64,000 nt of DNA. Source: Trichopria drosophilae (lineage: Eukaryota; Arthropoda; Insecta; Hymenoptera; Diapriidae). This document shows, in pieces, positions 10,465-22,435 of this stretch. A program made the position numbers and the translations under genes. The notes under the pieces are model-generated. The model was given only the letters and a program-made list of their open reading frames with translations. It made no database searches and was not told the DNA's origin. How positions within the stretch are numbered: position 1 is the first letter of the stretch; the number at the start of each line of letters is the position of its first letter. Location: positions 1,683,001 to 1,747,000 of the forward strand of contig CM059585.1 in the NCBI GenBank assembly GCA_030407085.1, read 5' to 3'.

Positions 10465-12730
10465 TATTGTACATTCTAAAGTTACATCTTAATATGGCTA
10501 GATATATCTATCTTTTTTAGTTGACGATACTAATTTCTTCCGATAGATTAACTATTTCCTTTTTTCTGTGTATTCACACCATTGCTATTATAAAGTCCTT
10601 TGCGTCATGTGCATTTCGACACACGAATTCCGGCTCTTTGATTGCATATCTAAGATCACAGGATATCTCGGTGATAATGGGCGAATTATCTCTCTAAGAA
10701 GCTTATACGATTAGGTGTAATTGATTTAGTACATTACATATAAAAAATTATATGGATGCATGTTTCTAGATTCTAAAATTAAAATGATCAAAACCTACAA
10801 AAAAAAACATTGACAAAAATGTTAGTACATTTTTAATTTAATTGATGGAGATTTAAATACTTCAAGATTTACTAAATATACTTAATTACTAAAGAGCACA
10901 ATTAAACTGGGTAATTTAAATTACACTGTCAAATTTAAACAGACAAATCATTGGATTAGTGTTAAGTTCTTTAAAAATAAGAAACAAGTCTCTAGAAAGA
11001 TAATAAGAAATGAAGGAAGAAACACGAATATATCCTCTTAATTTCTTGGAGTGCAAATTGGGACATTTGTTTCAAGGTTTTTACACGTTTCTTCAGTTAA
11101 ATTTTTACTGCCTTTAAAACGATTGTTTCATTACATCTAGACGACGACTTTTCTCCCTGCTTGGATTAATATTGAATAAAGAATAATTATCCAATGATGA
11201 AAATCTGAAATTATTTAGTCCACGCCGATTATGACATAGGTATTTAATCAAAATAACAAACATATATATTCTAACTTGACTATCTAATAAATTTAGATTT
11301 TTTGGACGTAACATGAAAAGTAATAATCCTGATCGATCTATATTACAATTAACAAAATATCTAATGATTTTGTATCTTAGTAACTAGTAAATTTGATTAT
11401 CTTTTCCACCCCAAGAATTATTTACTGTAGAAGTTTACTGAAAATGGAAATCGAGTGACAAAGTCGGAAGCATTCAAAACAAAGAAGTACTAGAATTTTT
11501 ATAGCACCATAAGTTTCCTTTTTTCAAAATTTACGACTGTGAAATAAATGGTAAGACATTCAATTTATTTCCTTTCAGAGTAAGACTTTTATTATACAAG
11601 TGCGTGACACAGATTCACTCAAATGTCTTTGACTACTTAATTATTAAAAGTTTAATTTTTAATTCTTGCTATTAAGGAGTATTTAAGAACAAAAAGGTGA
11701 AAGGATGAATGAGAAAATAAAAGAAAAAACTTTAAAATCTGTTAAAACAACATTTTGTTACATTGTTTTGATCTTTGATACTAATTTAATAAAAATGATT
11801 TATATACTTGCATTTTTTCTATCGAACATTATCGAAAAATTCATAACTATTCCTGATATTTTTAACGAATTTTTAAAAAAATTTACTAAAAAATGATGAT
11901 AAAATAATTTATTAAACCAGAGTATTTTATAAGATAACAAAAGTTGAATGACTTTTTGGATTATTTGAAAGGATATAAAAAAATGGACTCTAATATGAAA
12001 AATGTGATCACCCGTCACAAACGAAATGAAAATGCGCTTAAAATTAAATTACTCGACTGATATGTCATGGCTCTGATCACAATGGGAAAAAAATTTGAAC
12101 AAAGAGTGTAAAAGTTAAATATAAACTATTGTATTTTTGGGTTTTTCTCTGTTGCCAGATGTACCCGGATTTAGCATAAATTAATCTTTGTAATGCTTTG
12201 GGATGACTCACGTCTCGTTAGATGGGAAATTAATGAACAATTTTACTCAGATTTAAATTTATGATTCAGCTGAATTTGAAAAAGTGTTTGATGACTAAAA
12301 TCTGCCTCTAAAAATTTGTTTGGCTTTTTGTCGTAAATTTTCATTGTAAATTTATGGAGTCGGAAATCATATGCCATGACAAAAGAATCGTGAATATTTA
12401 GACGATAATTTTACGATAAAACAACTTCACTTCGTAGCGTTGGTATATCAGATAAGGTTGTGTATTCCGATAAAATTATCGTTTCCTGATACTCATTACA
12501 CGTGTAATTTTATCTTTTCCAATCGTGGATCATACCGTCCAGAAATTTCGAAAAAAATGTTTCAACCTCTTGCGGTTTTTCTTCAGGACTAACTCTACCA
12601 TTCTTTTTCTTTAAAAACAAATGATTAAAGAATAAAATTTAAGACAATCTAACCCGTCGAACTACAACATTACAACTAACAATAAGTTACAAGACAGAAA
12701 TAAAAAAGAAATATTTTTTAGTCAAATAAC
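10465..12730. other. AT-rich noncoding stretch
   Basis: Only short, low-complexity open frames occur here (63 codons at 11705, 66 at 11314 minus, 72 at 12018 minus). None has a motif or plausible splice context. No repeat, RNA gene or promoter was recognised. Confidence 0.6.
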
Positions 12731-12923
12731 AAAAAAGTGTTTTTTATTGGAAAAATAAACGATTCATTCTTGTCCACAATTAAATTTGGCAAATCGTATT
12801 TCGATTCACGGTCGGCTTTTCATTTGAAGTTGACACGAGGAAACGTTCGACCAGTCCGGCAAAAAATGTTCGCGCCGCTCTTTGAAATATTTGCACCGCA
12901 GCCACAGGGTCGTACATACGGGT

Positions 12924-13156
12924 CTATAAATACGTTTGGAAGCATTTACTCCTCAGCGTTCTTGAATCAAAGCTTAATGTCAAAATATTTTCGTGCCAAC
13001 GAATTGCTGGCTTTGTAGTAAAATATATTATTTGTATTTTTAAATTCTGCATTTTTCGCGAAAAACACTTGTTGCTAACGAGCCGCGGAAGATTGCAGTT
13101 TCTAGAAACGGTTTCAAAAATATTTTGGAGAGCTTCGCGTTCACCCTCGGGAACAC
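12924..13156 (-). CDS. Candidate second exon of the minus-strand secreted-protein gene
   Basis: An acceptor-like TCTCTATTTTTAACAG precedes position 13156 on the minus strand. Continuing in phase 1 from the donor at 13947, the frame stays open to a stop at 12924. It begins GVPEGEREALQNIFETV and then contains cysteines in SRNC and SNKC. The first ~35 codons look coding, with varied residues and GC-balanced third positions; the rest becomes AT-rich and may be intron or 3' UTR. A weak alternative donor, A|GTAAAT, lies near 12951. No family was recognised. A plus-strand TATA/initiator pair overlaps the same block, so a noncoding reading is also possible. Confidence 0.3.
12925..12957 (+). promoter_or_regulatory. 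Candidate TATA plus initiator core promoter
   Basis: TATAAATA at 12925-12932 is followed by TCAG with its A at 12955. That is exactly 30 bp from the first T of the TATA box, the standard insect RNA polymerase II geometry, and the flanking DNA is GC-elevated. The only short frame downstream is 13 codons, starting ATGTCAAAATAT near 12976, so a product is not evident. Confidence 0.35.
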
Positions 13157-13684
13157 CTGTTAAAAATAGAGATTCTATGCTTTGTTTGCTTTTGCAAAAA
13201 CTGATTCCATGATTTTTTTTTGGAATTCTGAGGTCTTCCACTTGAAAAGTTTGCTTAGTTATAGTAAAGTTGCGGTAAAAATGTCATATCTACCCCCTTC
13301 AATTTTTAGTTAACAATGTTTCTCCATGTAAATGTTCACACAGATTCACATGATTCAAGGTCAAGTACAGTAGCACGAGTGTTTGAAATATGTCTTGACA
13401 TGTGATACATCTAGAATAATGTCTTACATGACGACCATAATAAAGCAATTTTAAAATACCCAAAAATGACTGTTTACTAGATGGATAAAAATGTCAAGGT
13501 GCGCATCAAACTTTGCATGATGTGTTTCACCGCTCTAAAAGCATGGAGTCATCCTGCAAGAGGGTGGTTTCAAGATTTTTTCGATCTAACTCACTAGTAA
13601 ACGTTAACTATTTAAGTGTAGTTGCAAATGAATGATTTCTATTAAAGTTGTCTTATTTCAACCGGTTCAAACATAGCAAAGATT

Positions 13685-13700
13685 TGGCGCCCAACCGCGG
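13685..13700 (+). mobile_element. Lysine-tRNA primer-binding-site-like sequence
   Basis: TGGCGCCCAAC matches the 3' end complement used as a primer-binding site by LTR retroelements primed with tRNA-Lys. It sits 3' of an ATTAAAG-containing stretch that could be the end of an LTR. No gag or pol frame follows and no second LTR was found, so at most this is a decayed solo remnant. It lies inside the proposed 0.8-kb intron. ACCGGTTC motifs at 13660 and 13701 flank it. Confidence 0.25.
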
Positions 13701-13946
13701 ACCGGTTCCTACTATATAACGCTGTTACGATTCGGCTTCAATGATTCTATTAAATCAGTTATTTCTTTCATCCAATTCATTTATAAAGATCTTGTATTTA
13801 TTCATGAGAACCGGTCACTTAAAAAAAACACAAAATACCCAAATTTTCACAAAAATGTCTTAAGGAATGAAACTTTTTAAAATCACGATTTTTTTTTAAT
13901 ACAAATTCACTTTCACACTCTCACTCTGAAAAACAGGACACCGTAC

Positions 13947-14025
13947 CTGGCATGGGCACGAGAGCCTGCGTTGACATCAACACCATCGAGATTATCATGA
14001 AGAATGACCAAGCTATCACGATCAT
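13947..14025 (-). CDS. Candidate first coding exon: signal peptide of a small secreted or membrane protein
   Basis: The minus strand has an ATG at 14025 in good context (A at -3). It is followed by 26 codons beginning MIVIAWSFFMII and ending STQALVPMP. A hydrophobic core of about 14 residues, small polar residues, and a T-Q-A before the likely cleavage point make a textbook signal peptide. The exon stops at CCAG|GTACGG (donor G at 13946), leaving one base of the next codon (phase 1). A five-codon upstream frame (14097-14083) precedes it in the leader. The GC-rich promoter-like block at 14156-14575 lies directly upstream. Tiny signal-peptide exons before long introns are common in insect neuropeptide and cell-surface genes. 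I could not identify the gene. A competing GTG-opened frame of 80 codons overlaps in another phase and is judged a shadow. Confidence 0.5.
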
Positions 14026-14155
14026 TGTCACCGATTGTTGCAGAACTCTTCTTCCGGCGAAAAGAAAAACCCACTGAACTTCTCAATGAACGTCCATCGA
14101 ATCGGGCAGAAAAACTATGGTCTGCCCGGAATTTTTGAAAAAAAATCACTGTCAC

Positions 14156-14575
14156 GTCACGTCCCGTCGAATCGACGCGATCGCGAAGAGAAACGCGATA
14201 GTGCGCTCACTGACTCCTCCTCTAGTTACCCAGTGGTGAACTGCTGATGTTCGTAGCTTCGGCATCGTAATATACATAAAGTCGACGAGATAACCCCACC
14301 ACACCACGTGGCCTGCTGGCTGCTGCTAGCTGTTCGACGTCCCTCCTTCTCCCTCCCGAAGTCTGTCGTTATCTCTCTTTCACTCACTGTCCCCTCTCCA
14401 ATTGGCTCTTTACCCTTTCTTCCCTCTGTACGCGTCAATCAGCATCTCGCTCTTGCACCCGTCTCGCAATTTTGCGAATTTCCTCGCGTATTGGATTCGC
14501 GTGCTGCTGCGCACGCGTTCGTGAATCGAGCCACGTGCTCGCCGGCAGCGGTTCGGCAAACTCCGCCGGAAATTA
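14156..14575 (-). promoter_or_regulatory. CpG-rich promoter-like region
   Basis: This is the most GC- and CpG-rich stretch of comparable length in the window, with a purine/pyrimidine-biased part (CTCCCTTCTCC-like on the plus strand). On the minus strand an initiator-like TCAGT lies at 14213-14209, about 185 nt upstream of the signal-peptide ATG. No TATA box sits at -30, which fits a TATA-less promoter. Regulation is inferred; CACGTG E-boxes occur at 14306 and 14532. Confidence 0.45.
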
Positions 14576-14589
14576 ATCATTTATAGTAA

Positions 14590-15110
14590 AATGTCACTGT
14601 GGCACCAAAAAAACACAATCGTTTCTAAAAAAAATCAGTTCTTAATGATTCATTGCAAACGACCCCAAAAAATCCATTTTTGAGGCAAGAGATGAATACG
14701 ATGCGTAATTTTGAACCTATACATTTTCTGAATATGAGATCTTATGTGATCGTCCATGTGATTGAATCTCATTGGATCCATTTTGAGATCGATTCCATAT
14801 CCAACAAAATCTAAAATTTGTTGGGCCGTTTCTCAATTTTTTTTGTTTGAATTGTATCTATATATAATCATATTGTTTTGTATTTAATATCGCATATCAT
14901 CATCGTATATTATTAAGTATTATGGTAGTATTGTAAGTAATGCCGATAAAATGGGGCCTTATTTGACATTTCAAATGATGCATTTTTCTTTTAATTCTGG
15001 AATAATGATTACGTATGACGTGGGATACGTTTATGATCTTACTTTTGTACATTTTTCACGAACTTTCTTTGTACATATAATTATAATTCTTGTAGAAATA
15101 TCATGCGACA
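14590..15110. other. AT-rich spacer
   Basis: Low-complexity AT-rich DNA separates the promoter-like block from the tandem array. A 60-codon open frame at 14951 has no supporting feature. Nothing else was recognised. Confidence 0.55.
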
Positions 15111-15117
15111 GTGACAC

Positions 15118-16250
15118 CACAAATAAAATGTAGTATGAGATTTGAAATTGCATTAGCAGTTAAAAAGCATATATTTAATGCGATAGGTCATAATTGTCTC
15201 ATAGATGCGTTTAATATATAATATATGCAATGAAATTGTGGGATGTCTTAAACAAAATATAGTATGTGACTTCAGATCATTGACTTTAAAAGTGTAATAT
15301 TTAATGTGAAGTCTCATTGTTGTCTGAAAGGTGCCTTTAAAGTATAGTATACGTGATGGAATTATGTTATCTTAAATAAAATAAACTATGTGACATGAAG
15401 TAACATTAACCATAAAAAAGTATATTTGACGTACCATAGTTGGTGTATTTAAATTATATTATACGTGATGAGACTATGCGATCTTAAATAAAATATAGTA
15501 CATGACTTCAAGTTACATTGACTATACAAAAGTATATACTTTATGTGATATCTCATAGTTGGAGGCTTTATATTATCGGATGTGTGACATAAATTTAATG
15601 AATGTGAAGAGTGTGTAAAATTCAGCATCGAAAGTGTTAATGAGATCACCTGAGATCTTAAACAATTTGTTATGAGATGATAACGAGACATAATGCTAAT
15701 TGTAACGAGCGTGAAAAGGCAACAACAAATAAAACATTATGCGCGTGGAATATCAAAATATCAAATAAAATCTGGTATTTGACCTCAAGTACCATTGACA
15801 ATAGAGAAGGCATATATTTAATGTGATGTTTCATAGTTGTCTCATAGGCGCCTTTAAAGCATAGCACACGTGATAAAGCTGTGAGATCTTAAATAAATAT
15901 TGTATGTGACTTCTAGTAACATTGACCATAAAAAAGTATATACATTTAATGTGACGTCTCAGAGTTGGTACATTTAAATTATAGCTGCATGATCGTACTA
16001 CACTGAAAGAAATAACGCAAGGTTCCTAGATCTTAAAGAAAATATAGTACAAGACTTTAGAAACTTTGTCTATACAAAAATATATATTTAATGTGATACC
16101 TCATAATTGGTGGCATTAAATGATCGGATATGTGACATACATTTAATGAATGGAAGAGTATATAAAATTCAGCATCGAAACTGTTAATGAGATCACCGGA
16201 GATGTAAATGAAAGCGAGGTGTCACATTACAGTTATGAGATCATGCGTTA
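15118..16250 (+). repeat. Higher-order satellite-like tandem array
   Basis: A diverged unit of about 110-145 bp, marked by AAATATAGTATGTGACTTC, TATATTTAATGTGAT and TCTCATAGTTG, repeats at least seven times. A distinct terminator segment, containing ATTCAGCATCGAAA and GTTAATGAGATCACC, occurs at 15621 and 16168, 547 bp apart. GCCTTTAAAG occurs at 15333 and 15850. The array is therefore two ~520-550-bp higher-order blocks of three to four monomers each. No coding signal was found. Confidence 0.7.
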
Positions 16251-17864
16251 CGAATATCAAAATTCTGTGTTTACACCATGAGTAAATATGTTTCTTTCAC
16301 CTGCATATGAAAAACTGTTATTTTATTCTACATCGTAAATCTTTATCTACATCTTACTACAAGTAAAACTAGATAAACTCGATAGCATTCGGTATATCGC
16401 ATCTTTATCTTTTTTACCAAAAACGAATCTATCGGAATCGATAACTTTAGGAGAGCAGAGAAGCTGTCTACGTCTACATTTTTTACTCACCTCTCAACCC
16501 TTCTTATCCATGTATTTTTGAACGTGACGTCTTTTCGGCTGTGAATTATAGAAGCACGTCATTCTTACTTTAATATACAAGTTTTTATTTATTTTCAATC
16601 ACTTTTGAAATTATTATCTACTATTTTTTGTATCCGTTTTTATCGATTTTTGTCACTTACTTATTTATCTCCGTGATCTTTGTCGTCTTGTGGGTTTCAA
16701 CCTTTATTTATGTAGTAGTTTACTAACCGTTTAATTTACGTAATAAACAAATTAAAATATAAATCACGGAGGGAGATTCACACTTTATGTAAAGTAACAA
16801 CTTCACATCTACGCTATATACTGTTACTTAACACGTGTTACCACAAATTGTGCACATTGTACACCTACACTGTCATTAAACCCAACTTACGCGTAATAAA
16901 CTTGTATTAAACGATAGTTATAATTAACCGGTTCATATTTCTGCATTGTTTAGTAAACAGATAATGAACTTTTATGTTACAGTCTGCGTAAAATGCTATT
17001 TTACACATTTTTCACTTTTTTTTGGTGCATTTTACACACACTTGCAACATAAAATATTGTTCGACGCATGTACGAAAATGTTTTTTGTACCAATGTCAAT
17101 GCGGTCCTCATATTCGTAAAAAAACTTTTACGCCCTTGTATCGAAAATTACTATTAAATTATTTTCGGTTTAAAATTAGTACAAATTTAACGTTTTATTA
17201 ACGTATATCACAAACGAATATTAAACTGAATTATGAATACGTTTTACAACCGGAGCATCTTTGAGCAAATTTAAACGTCCTTCGCACACGTATATATATG
17301 CACTATTACACCTGGGACATTCCATACATAAAAGTGCCATTCGGCTTTTATACCAAAATCATGAATGTAATACACTAAATTACGAAACTTCATTTTATTT
17401 TAATATTGCGATGCGGCTCCATCCGAGAAATAGTAAATTTTTTTTTATTTTATTTGATCTATATTTTTGCTTAATCTGAGAAATTATTTTTTTTTAAATA
17501 GGTAAACAGCTTCAGTGCAGTGTTCAGTATTTTCTGAAATTAAAACATAACTTTCAAATGTGCATGTGTTACAATCATCTTGAGCAGGCTGATAAATGAC
17601 GAAAGGATAATTGTCGTCAGAGTGTTGTTCAAATGATGACTTTGTATTGCAAATTGAACAAAATAGTGCAGTCAGAAATGAATAACAAACTTCTGGATTT
17701 GGCCTAATGGAGATACTACAATTTTTTTACTTATTTTTTATAACTTGTACGGTGGTGAGGAAATGGGCCATAATATTAATAAGAAATTTAAATTAATGTA
17801 AAGAAGAGAATGTAGAAGGCTTTCGTAAAAGTCGCAAATGCTTTGGAAAGGTATATTTAGTACC

Positions 17865-17907
17865 TTGCGGGCGGTCCGAAGTCAGCCACACGGACCGGGC
17901 CCCGCAA
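17865..17907. repeat. GC-rich hairpin
   Basis: TTGCGGGCGGTCCG (17865-17878) pairs with CGGACCGGGCCCCGCAA (17891-17907) around a 12-nt loop, with one 3-nt bulge. It is about 80% G+C in an AT-rich region. On the minus strand, GGTACTAA follows at once, which recalls the hairpin-plus-CTRR 3' end of Helitrons, but the next base is A rather than T. A structured RNA or transposon end are both possible. Confidence 0.45.
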
Positions 17908-19253
17908 CGAAAATTTCAAAAATTAATTTCTCGAAAATGTCAAAAAACGCGTCTCTGAAAATTTCACAGTTTTTAAAGAACATTTAGAGCTTCAATTTAA
18001 AAATATTTTGAAAAAAAAATTATGTACTTTGAGTACAAAAAATTATAAAAAATTTAATTTTTAAATAAATTGATTAAAGACTTATATTATTAATCTTTTT
18101 AATACATATTATTAAATTTCAATGTTTTCTACCCAGCTTTTGTAGGAAACATTTTTTTCTAACATCAACAGATTTCGAGATAAAAATTAATGAAAAAAAA
18201 ATGAACAAAAAATTCAATTAACAATATCTTGCAAAATAATTGAAATTTTGGAAAATCCACAAATGAACTTCAAGTATACCCCTAAAGACATCAAAATGCC
18301 CAATTATGAACAAAATCTGAGACTCAAAGTTTGCCCTGTGACTGGAATGAAGTTCTTCATTTAATGCAATTTTAACTTATGATACTTATGGTATTTTATA
18401 AACGATTTTTTATATATAAAATACGTTTTGTATAATATATACGTATTATAAACGTATATGACAAAAGTACATTAAACGACAGTTTAATAAAGAAGTTACC
18501 AATAAACTTTTATATCATATACCTAAACCATTTTTAACCCAAATTTACATATGTTAAACATATATTAAACGTATATTAAGACAGTGTTTCCATTGGGCGA
18601 GGTTAGGTTTTTCATGCTATTTTCCACTTTTAATGAAACTGAGTTTAACAATTGATTTCATTTCATTAAACCATGATTAAATGTATAACAAACTATAAAA
18701 ACTAACAAGTAACAAAAAATGTTTATAAACAACTTTTGTTATAAAATAACAGCAATTTTTTACTGAAATAAACAACGTGAATTGATATTGTTAAATTCGT
18801 GAACAAAGGTATTGAAGAATGTTGAAATAAGTATTAAAATATTTTCAGGAAAGTTTGTAACATAGATAAACAATAACACAAAAAAGTGAAAATTTGTCAA
18901 AATATGTTTAAAACTAGAAAATTACCTCCTTTTGTTATCTAGTGTAATTTGTTCAATAATTCTAAATTTACATCTAATCTTACTTACTTAAACGCCACAT
19001 CTTGAACTATTATTTTTAAAAATTACCATTTTCTCTTTGTTTCTTGACCAATCGGTGCCTGGACTAATTTAAATCGAAGGTTGTTACCAGGTGACTACAT
19101 TAAATATAAAGAAAATTCTTGTATAAATTGAAATAATTCTTAGCGACGTGTTTTTTAAATTACATGTCTCATAGGATTCATAAATAGAAGTAAAAGTGAG
19201 AATGTCACTATATAAAAAGGGAAATTTCTACACGGAATAAATCGTACTTTACC

Positions 19254-19309
19254 ACTGGCGAGAATTACCCTGCCCTCGCCGCTAAGCGACGAGGAATCAA
19301 CTCACCAGT
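19254..19309. other. Nested stem-loop
   Basis: An inner stem CCTCGCCGCT / AGCGACGAGG (19274-19294) has one C-A mismatch and a single-base loop. An outer ACTGG/CCAGT pair lies at 19254-19258 and 19305-19309. A TATATAAAAAGG sequence is about 40 bp upstream, but no initiator was seen. It may be a structured RNA or a chance fold. Confidence 0.35.
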
Positions 19310-21767
19310 TTTTGAAGTCTGTTCATTATAACGACTGTCTACCAATACGTTTTTTAATCTTATAGTTGTAATAATGTGTATACTATTCTCGCTAATTAAT
19401 TTTTTTTACAAACAAAACTTTAAAATACGAAAAATGACAAATTTTTAAATAAAAATGCTTTAAAAATGATTTCAATAATTTCCTACACTGTTTTCATTTC
19501 AGAATCGAATAATAAAATCGTACCTGGTGTCAGTCTTCTATTTAATTTCGTTATTATAATTACTTCTAATTACTTCGACTGAAGACCGCAGATTTTGTTT
19601 TAAATTTCGAAAATTCGAAAATTCTGTAAAACAATATTTTAGCGTATTGTGTTTTAATCAGTTGCCGACTTTTTCTTATATAAAAAAAGGTTCTCTCTTG
19701 AAATATTGGTATGACATTCTATTCTTGGGCAGTTTCCAAACCCTATAAAGTAAAAAACTTACTAAGAAATTAAATTTAGTAAAATAACTCATTCTAATAT
19801 TGGTTATTTTTTATCTGATAATCAGCAGATAAAAGACGGTATCCAAATTAAAGATCCCTCGATCGAATGTTATCGCATACCTTATAGAGGTCATAGTTCA
19901 AAATGGCGCTTACGTTACTCAAAGTAAATTAAATCTAGAGGTCTTTTTCTTGAAAAATGTTGAAAATTCATTTGTTTTTATCAAACTTAAAGGGTGTAAT
20001 AATGAGTACCTAAATAAGTAAAATAACTTTCGATTCACTTATAGAAACTTTTCAAGAGAAATTCGACAGAGAATTATTTTATTTTTAGTGACAAACAGTA
20101 AAATCGGACAAATTTTATATTTTTTAGTTGAATAAGATAATTCATTTAACAATAAAAAGATAATTCGGATAATAATCTAATAGGCCACACTTACAAAAAG
20201 GCTTTTACATTAACAAAATATACATTTTATCCACTTTAAACTAAAATTCTAATTAAATATCCGGAATATGAAATAAGACCAAACTCCATTGATAAAATAC
20301 GATCAAACTTTAGTCAAGATAAAAAGAACCAAATATAAATAGGAAAAATCCGAACATAATCTATAATGGATAATCACAATTATATAAAGTGGCAAAAATT
20401 AGCGGAAAACTTATAATGTTTAATCTTTTATTTTCAAACTGACAAAGGCACTGATAATATCATCATGATTAGTGAAAATAAACAAAAATTAATGATAATT
20501 GTCGAAAACAGATAACTGGTTACAAATTTACGGAAGCGCAAACACGACAACATATCGTCTGAGGCCACAAAGAGAAATCTACACAAAATGAAAGTGAATG
20601 ACAAAAACAAATCAGGGCGAAGAAATTTTTCTTTATTGTTTTGAGACATTACTTCGTTTTAAATTGAGACTCCAATTTAATCAAAAATATGTTTCGAATT
20701 AATTTATAGGTGCCGATTGGATTCGGACTTTAAGAGAACATGAATACTCTTTTAAAATAATTAATAACATCAAATTCTTATTTATATATTTGTAGTATTA
20801 TCAATATTTACTTAAGTTTGTTTGTATTTAATTTTTGAAATATCTTCTTCACGTAACGAAAATACTAAACAAGTTAGTGACCTATCGAAGTTAATTTTTG
20901 ATGTATGTGATATGTTCCATATTCTAAAATATCGTACTTTGATCTTGAATATTCTATGATTTACATTTTTAGCAACACTACAGGTAGTAAACGATGACAT
21001 TGGAAAACTTTCCGATATATTACATCAGGATTTTCCTGATGTAACTCTGCCTGAGTGAAGGAAATGTTTAACTTATCTCCTACGATGACTCAGGTCCGAA
21101 GGAATCGAACCACAATTTTTAAATAATGTTTATCCTAAGATTATAATGTTAGAACTTATAAAAAACATGAAATCATTTCTCGGCATAACCACTGAAGTGA
21201 AAATTTCATCATTCTTTATTGACGTGGTTTTTTTCAATTGATTTTTGTTCAAGTTTTACTTAGTCCATTTTTCGAGCTATGGTCAATTTTCAGTAATGGA
21301 GTCAAACAAGATCTTTGGTCGAGAAACAAATCAATGAAGAAAGACTGGAGTTGGACTGTGCAAGAAATGAATTGGTACTGATAAAATAATTAAAAATATT
21401 TTCGTAATGTTTTGCATGGTTTCGGATGGTAAAGTAAAGTCAGGTCTCAGGAACGAAGAGATTCTACAGGAGTTGATGACCTAAATGAAGAAAAGATCAC
21501 TATTAAAACCAAAAAATACCGACCAAAAAAATTACTTGGTATCGTATACGCCGCTATACCACAAAGAACGATAATTACAAAAAAAAAATGAAATTTTGGT
21601 AATGAAAGAGTGAAAGTCGATGAAACTAGTGATAAGTTTACCTGAAAAACGTGAAAAATGAAGGAAAATGATGCACTGAAGTAGCACCAGAAAACTCCAG
21701 AATCAATCAAGAAATACTCTTGAAGAAGTTACATAAATCACTTTACTCCTAATTTAGTTTAAATTAA

Positions 21768-22435
21768 CCCTTTAAGGACGAAACAGACACTTTTTTGACG
21801 CAAACTTTAGCGTTTTATTAAATGCGTAGCGCACAATGTTTCTTACGTCTACTCTTTTAGATTATGCCAAAATAATTGGTAGAAAACTGGTTCCAAAAAA
21901 GATACAACTGGTGTTTTACAGAAATAGTGAATTTTTAAAAGGGTTTTTTCTTTAAATTTACATTCGGAAACAGCAACTCAGAGAAAACGGTAAACCAAAA
22001 TACAGTACAGTCCCGGTATATTTGCCTGCTCGGAACGTCGCTTCTCCCACTCTCCCCAATCGCGCTATGCTCGTGACGTCACAACAGGCCCTTCCTGAGG
22101 CCGCAGCCCGCAAAGTGGGGGAAAAAGAAAGCGGTGACAAACAAATATAACGGGACGGAAGCGGGCAAATATGCTGGGATGCAAATATACCGAGATGCAA
22201 TAATATGGAAGTCTACTGTATCGCGTTCAAAATGTTTCAGTTTTAAAATCGTACTGAAACAGCTGATTTTGTATACTATTTCTTTGTTAGCCATCCAATA
22301 GACGGTTTGTAAATAGGCAATTGCTCCATAACTCCAAATTTATATACAAAAATGAGGTCCAATTTATGAAATAAAAAATGGCGGTCGACATTTCTAAAAT
22401 ATTAACGGATTTTCTTCAAAGTGGCCGCTAAAGGG
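21768..22435. mobile_element. TTAA-ended nonautonomous element (piggyBac-type), decayed
   Basis: The left end is TTAA (21764-21767) followed by CCCTTTAAGGAC. The right end is GTGGCCGCTAAAGGG, whose complement starts CCCTTTAGCGG. CCCTTT ends next to TTAA are typical of piggyBac-type elements. The right-hand TTAA is not intact (TTTT), so the boundary is tentative. The pogo-like MITE at 22003-22218 lies wholly inside, implying a nested, younger insertion. No transposase frame is present. Confidence 0.35.
22003..22218 (+). mobile_element. pogo/Tigger-like MITE, copy 1
   Basis: The element starts CAGTACAGTCCCGGTATA and ends AGTCTACTG, so it has CAGT...ACTG termini, and it is flanked on both sides by TA (22001-22002 and 22219-22220). 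TA duplications and CAGTA-type ends are typical of the pogo branch of Tc1/mariner. The interior shares long matches with the element at 53986-54220 in inverted orientation, including CTTCTCCCACTCTCC, CGTGACGTCACAACAGGCC and GTGGGGGAAAAAGA. It is 216 bp, has no coding capacity, and would need a transposase in trans. Confidence 0.75.

Larger units (their letters stand above)
16260..21760. other. Long AT-rich noncoding stretch
   Basis: No gene could be supported across 5.5 kb. Open frames at 17261 (72 codons), 20649 minus (71) and 21000 minus (62) are low-complexity or lack any splice or start context. The only notable items are two GC-rich hairpins at 17.87 and 19.27 kb, listed separately. Confidence 0.6.

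Noticed and set aside
13913..14155. 80-codon minus frame over the signal-peptide exon
   Set aside because: It opens only with GTG and has no in-frame ATG. The other phase has a good ATG, a signal peptide and ends at a strong donor.
14308..14586. 92-codon plus-strand frame in the CpG-rich block
   Set aside because: Composition reflects the promoter-like GC-rich DNA. There is no recognisable protein and it lies opposite the better-supported gene.
21061..21115. Possible minus-strand tRNA (GGTTCGATTCC B box)
   Set aside because: No A box is present at the right distance and the T stem does not pair.
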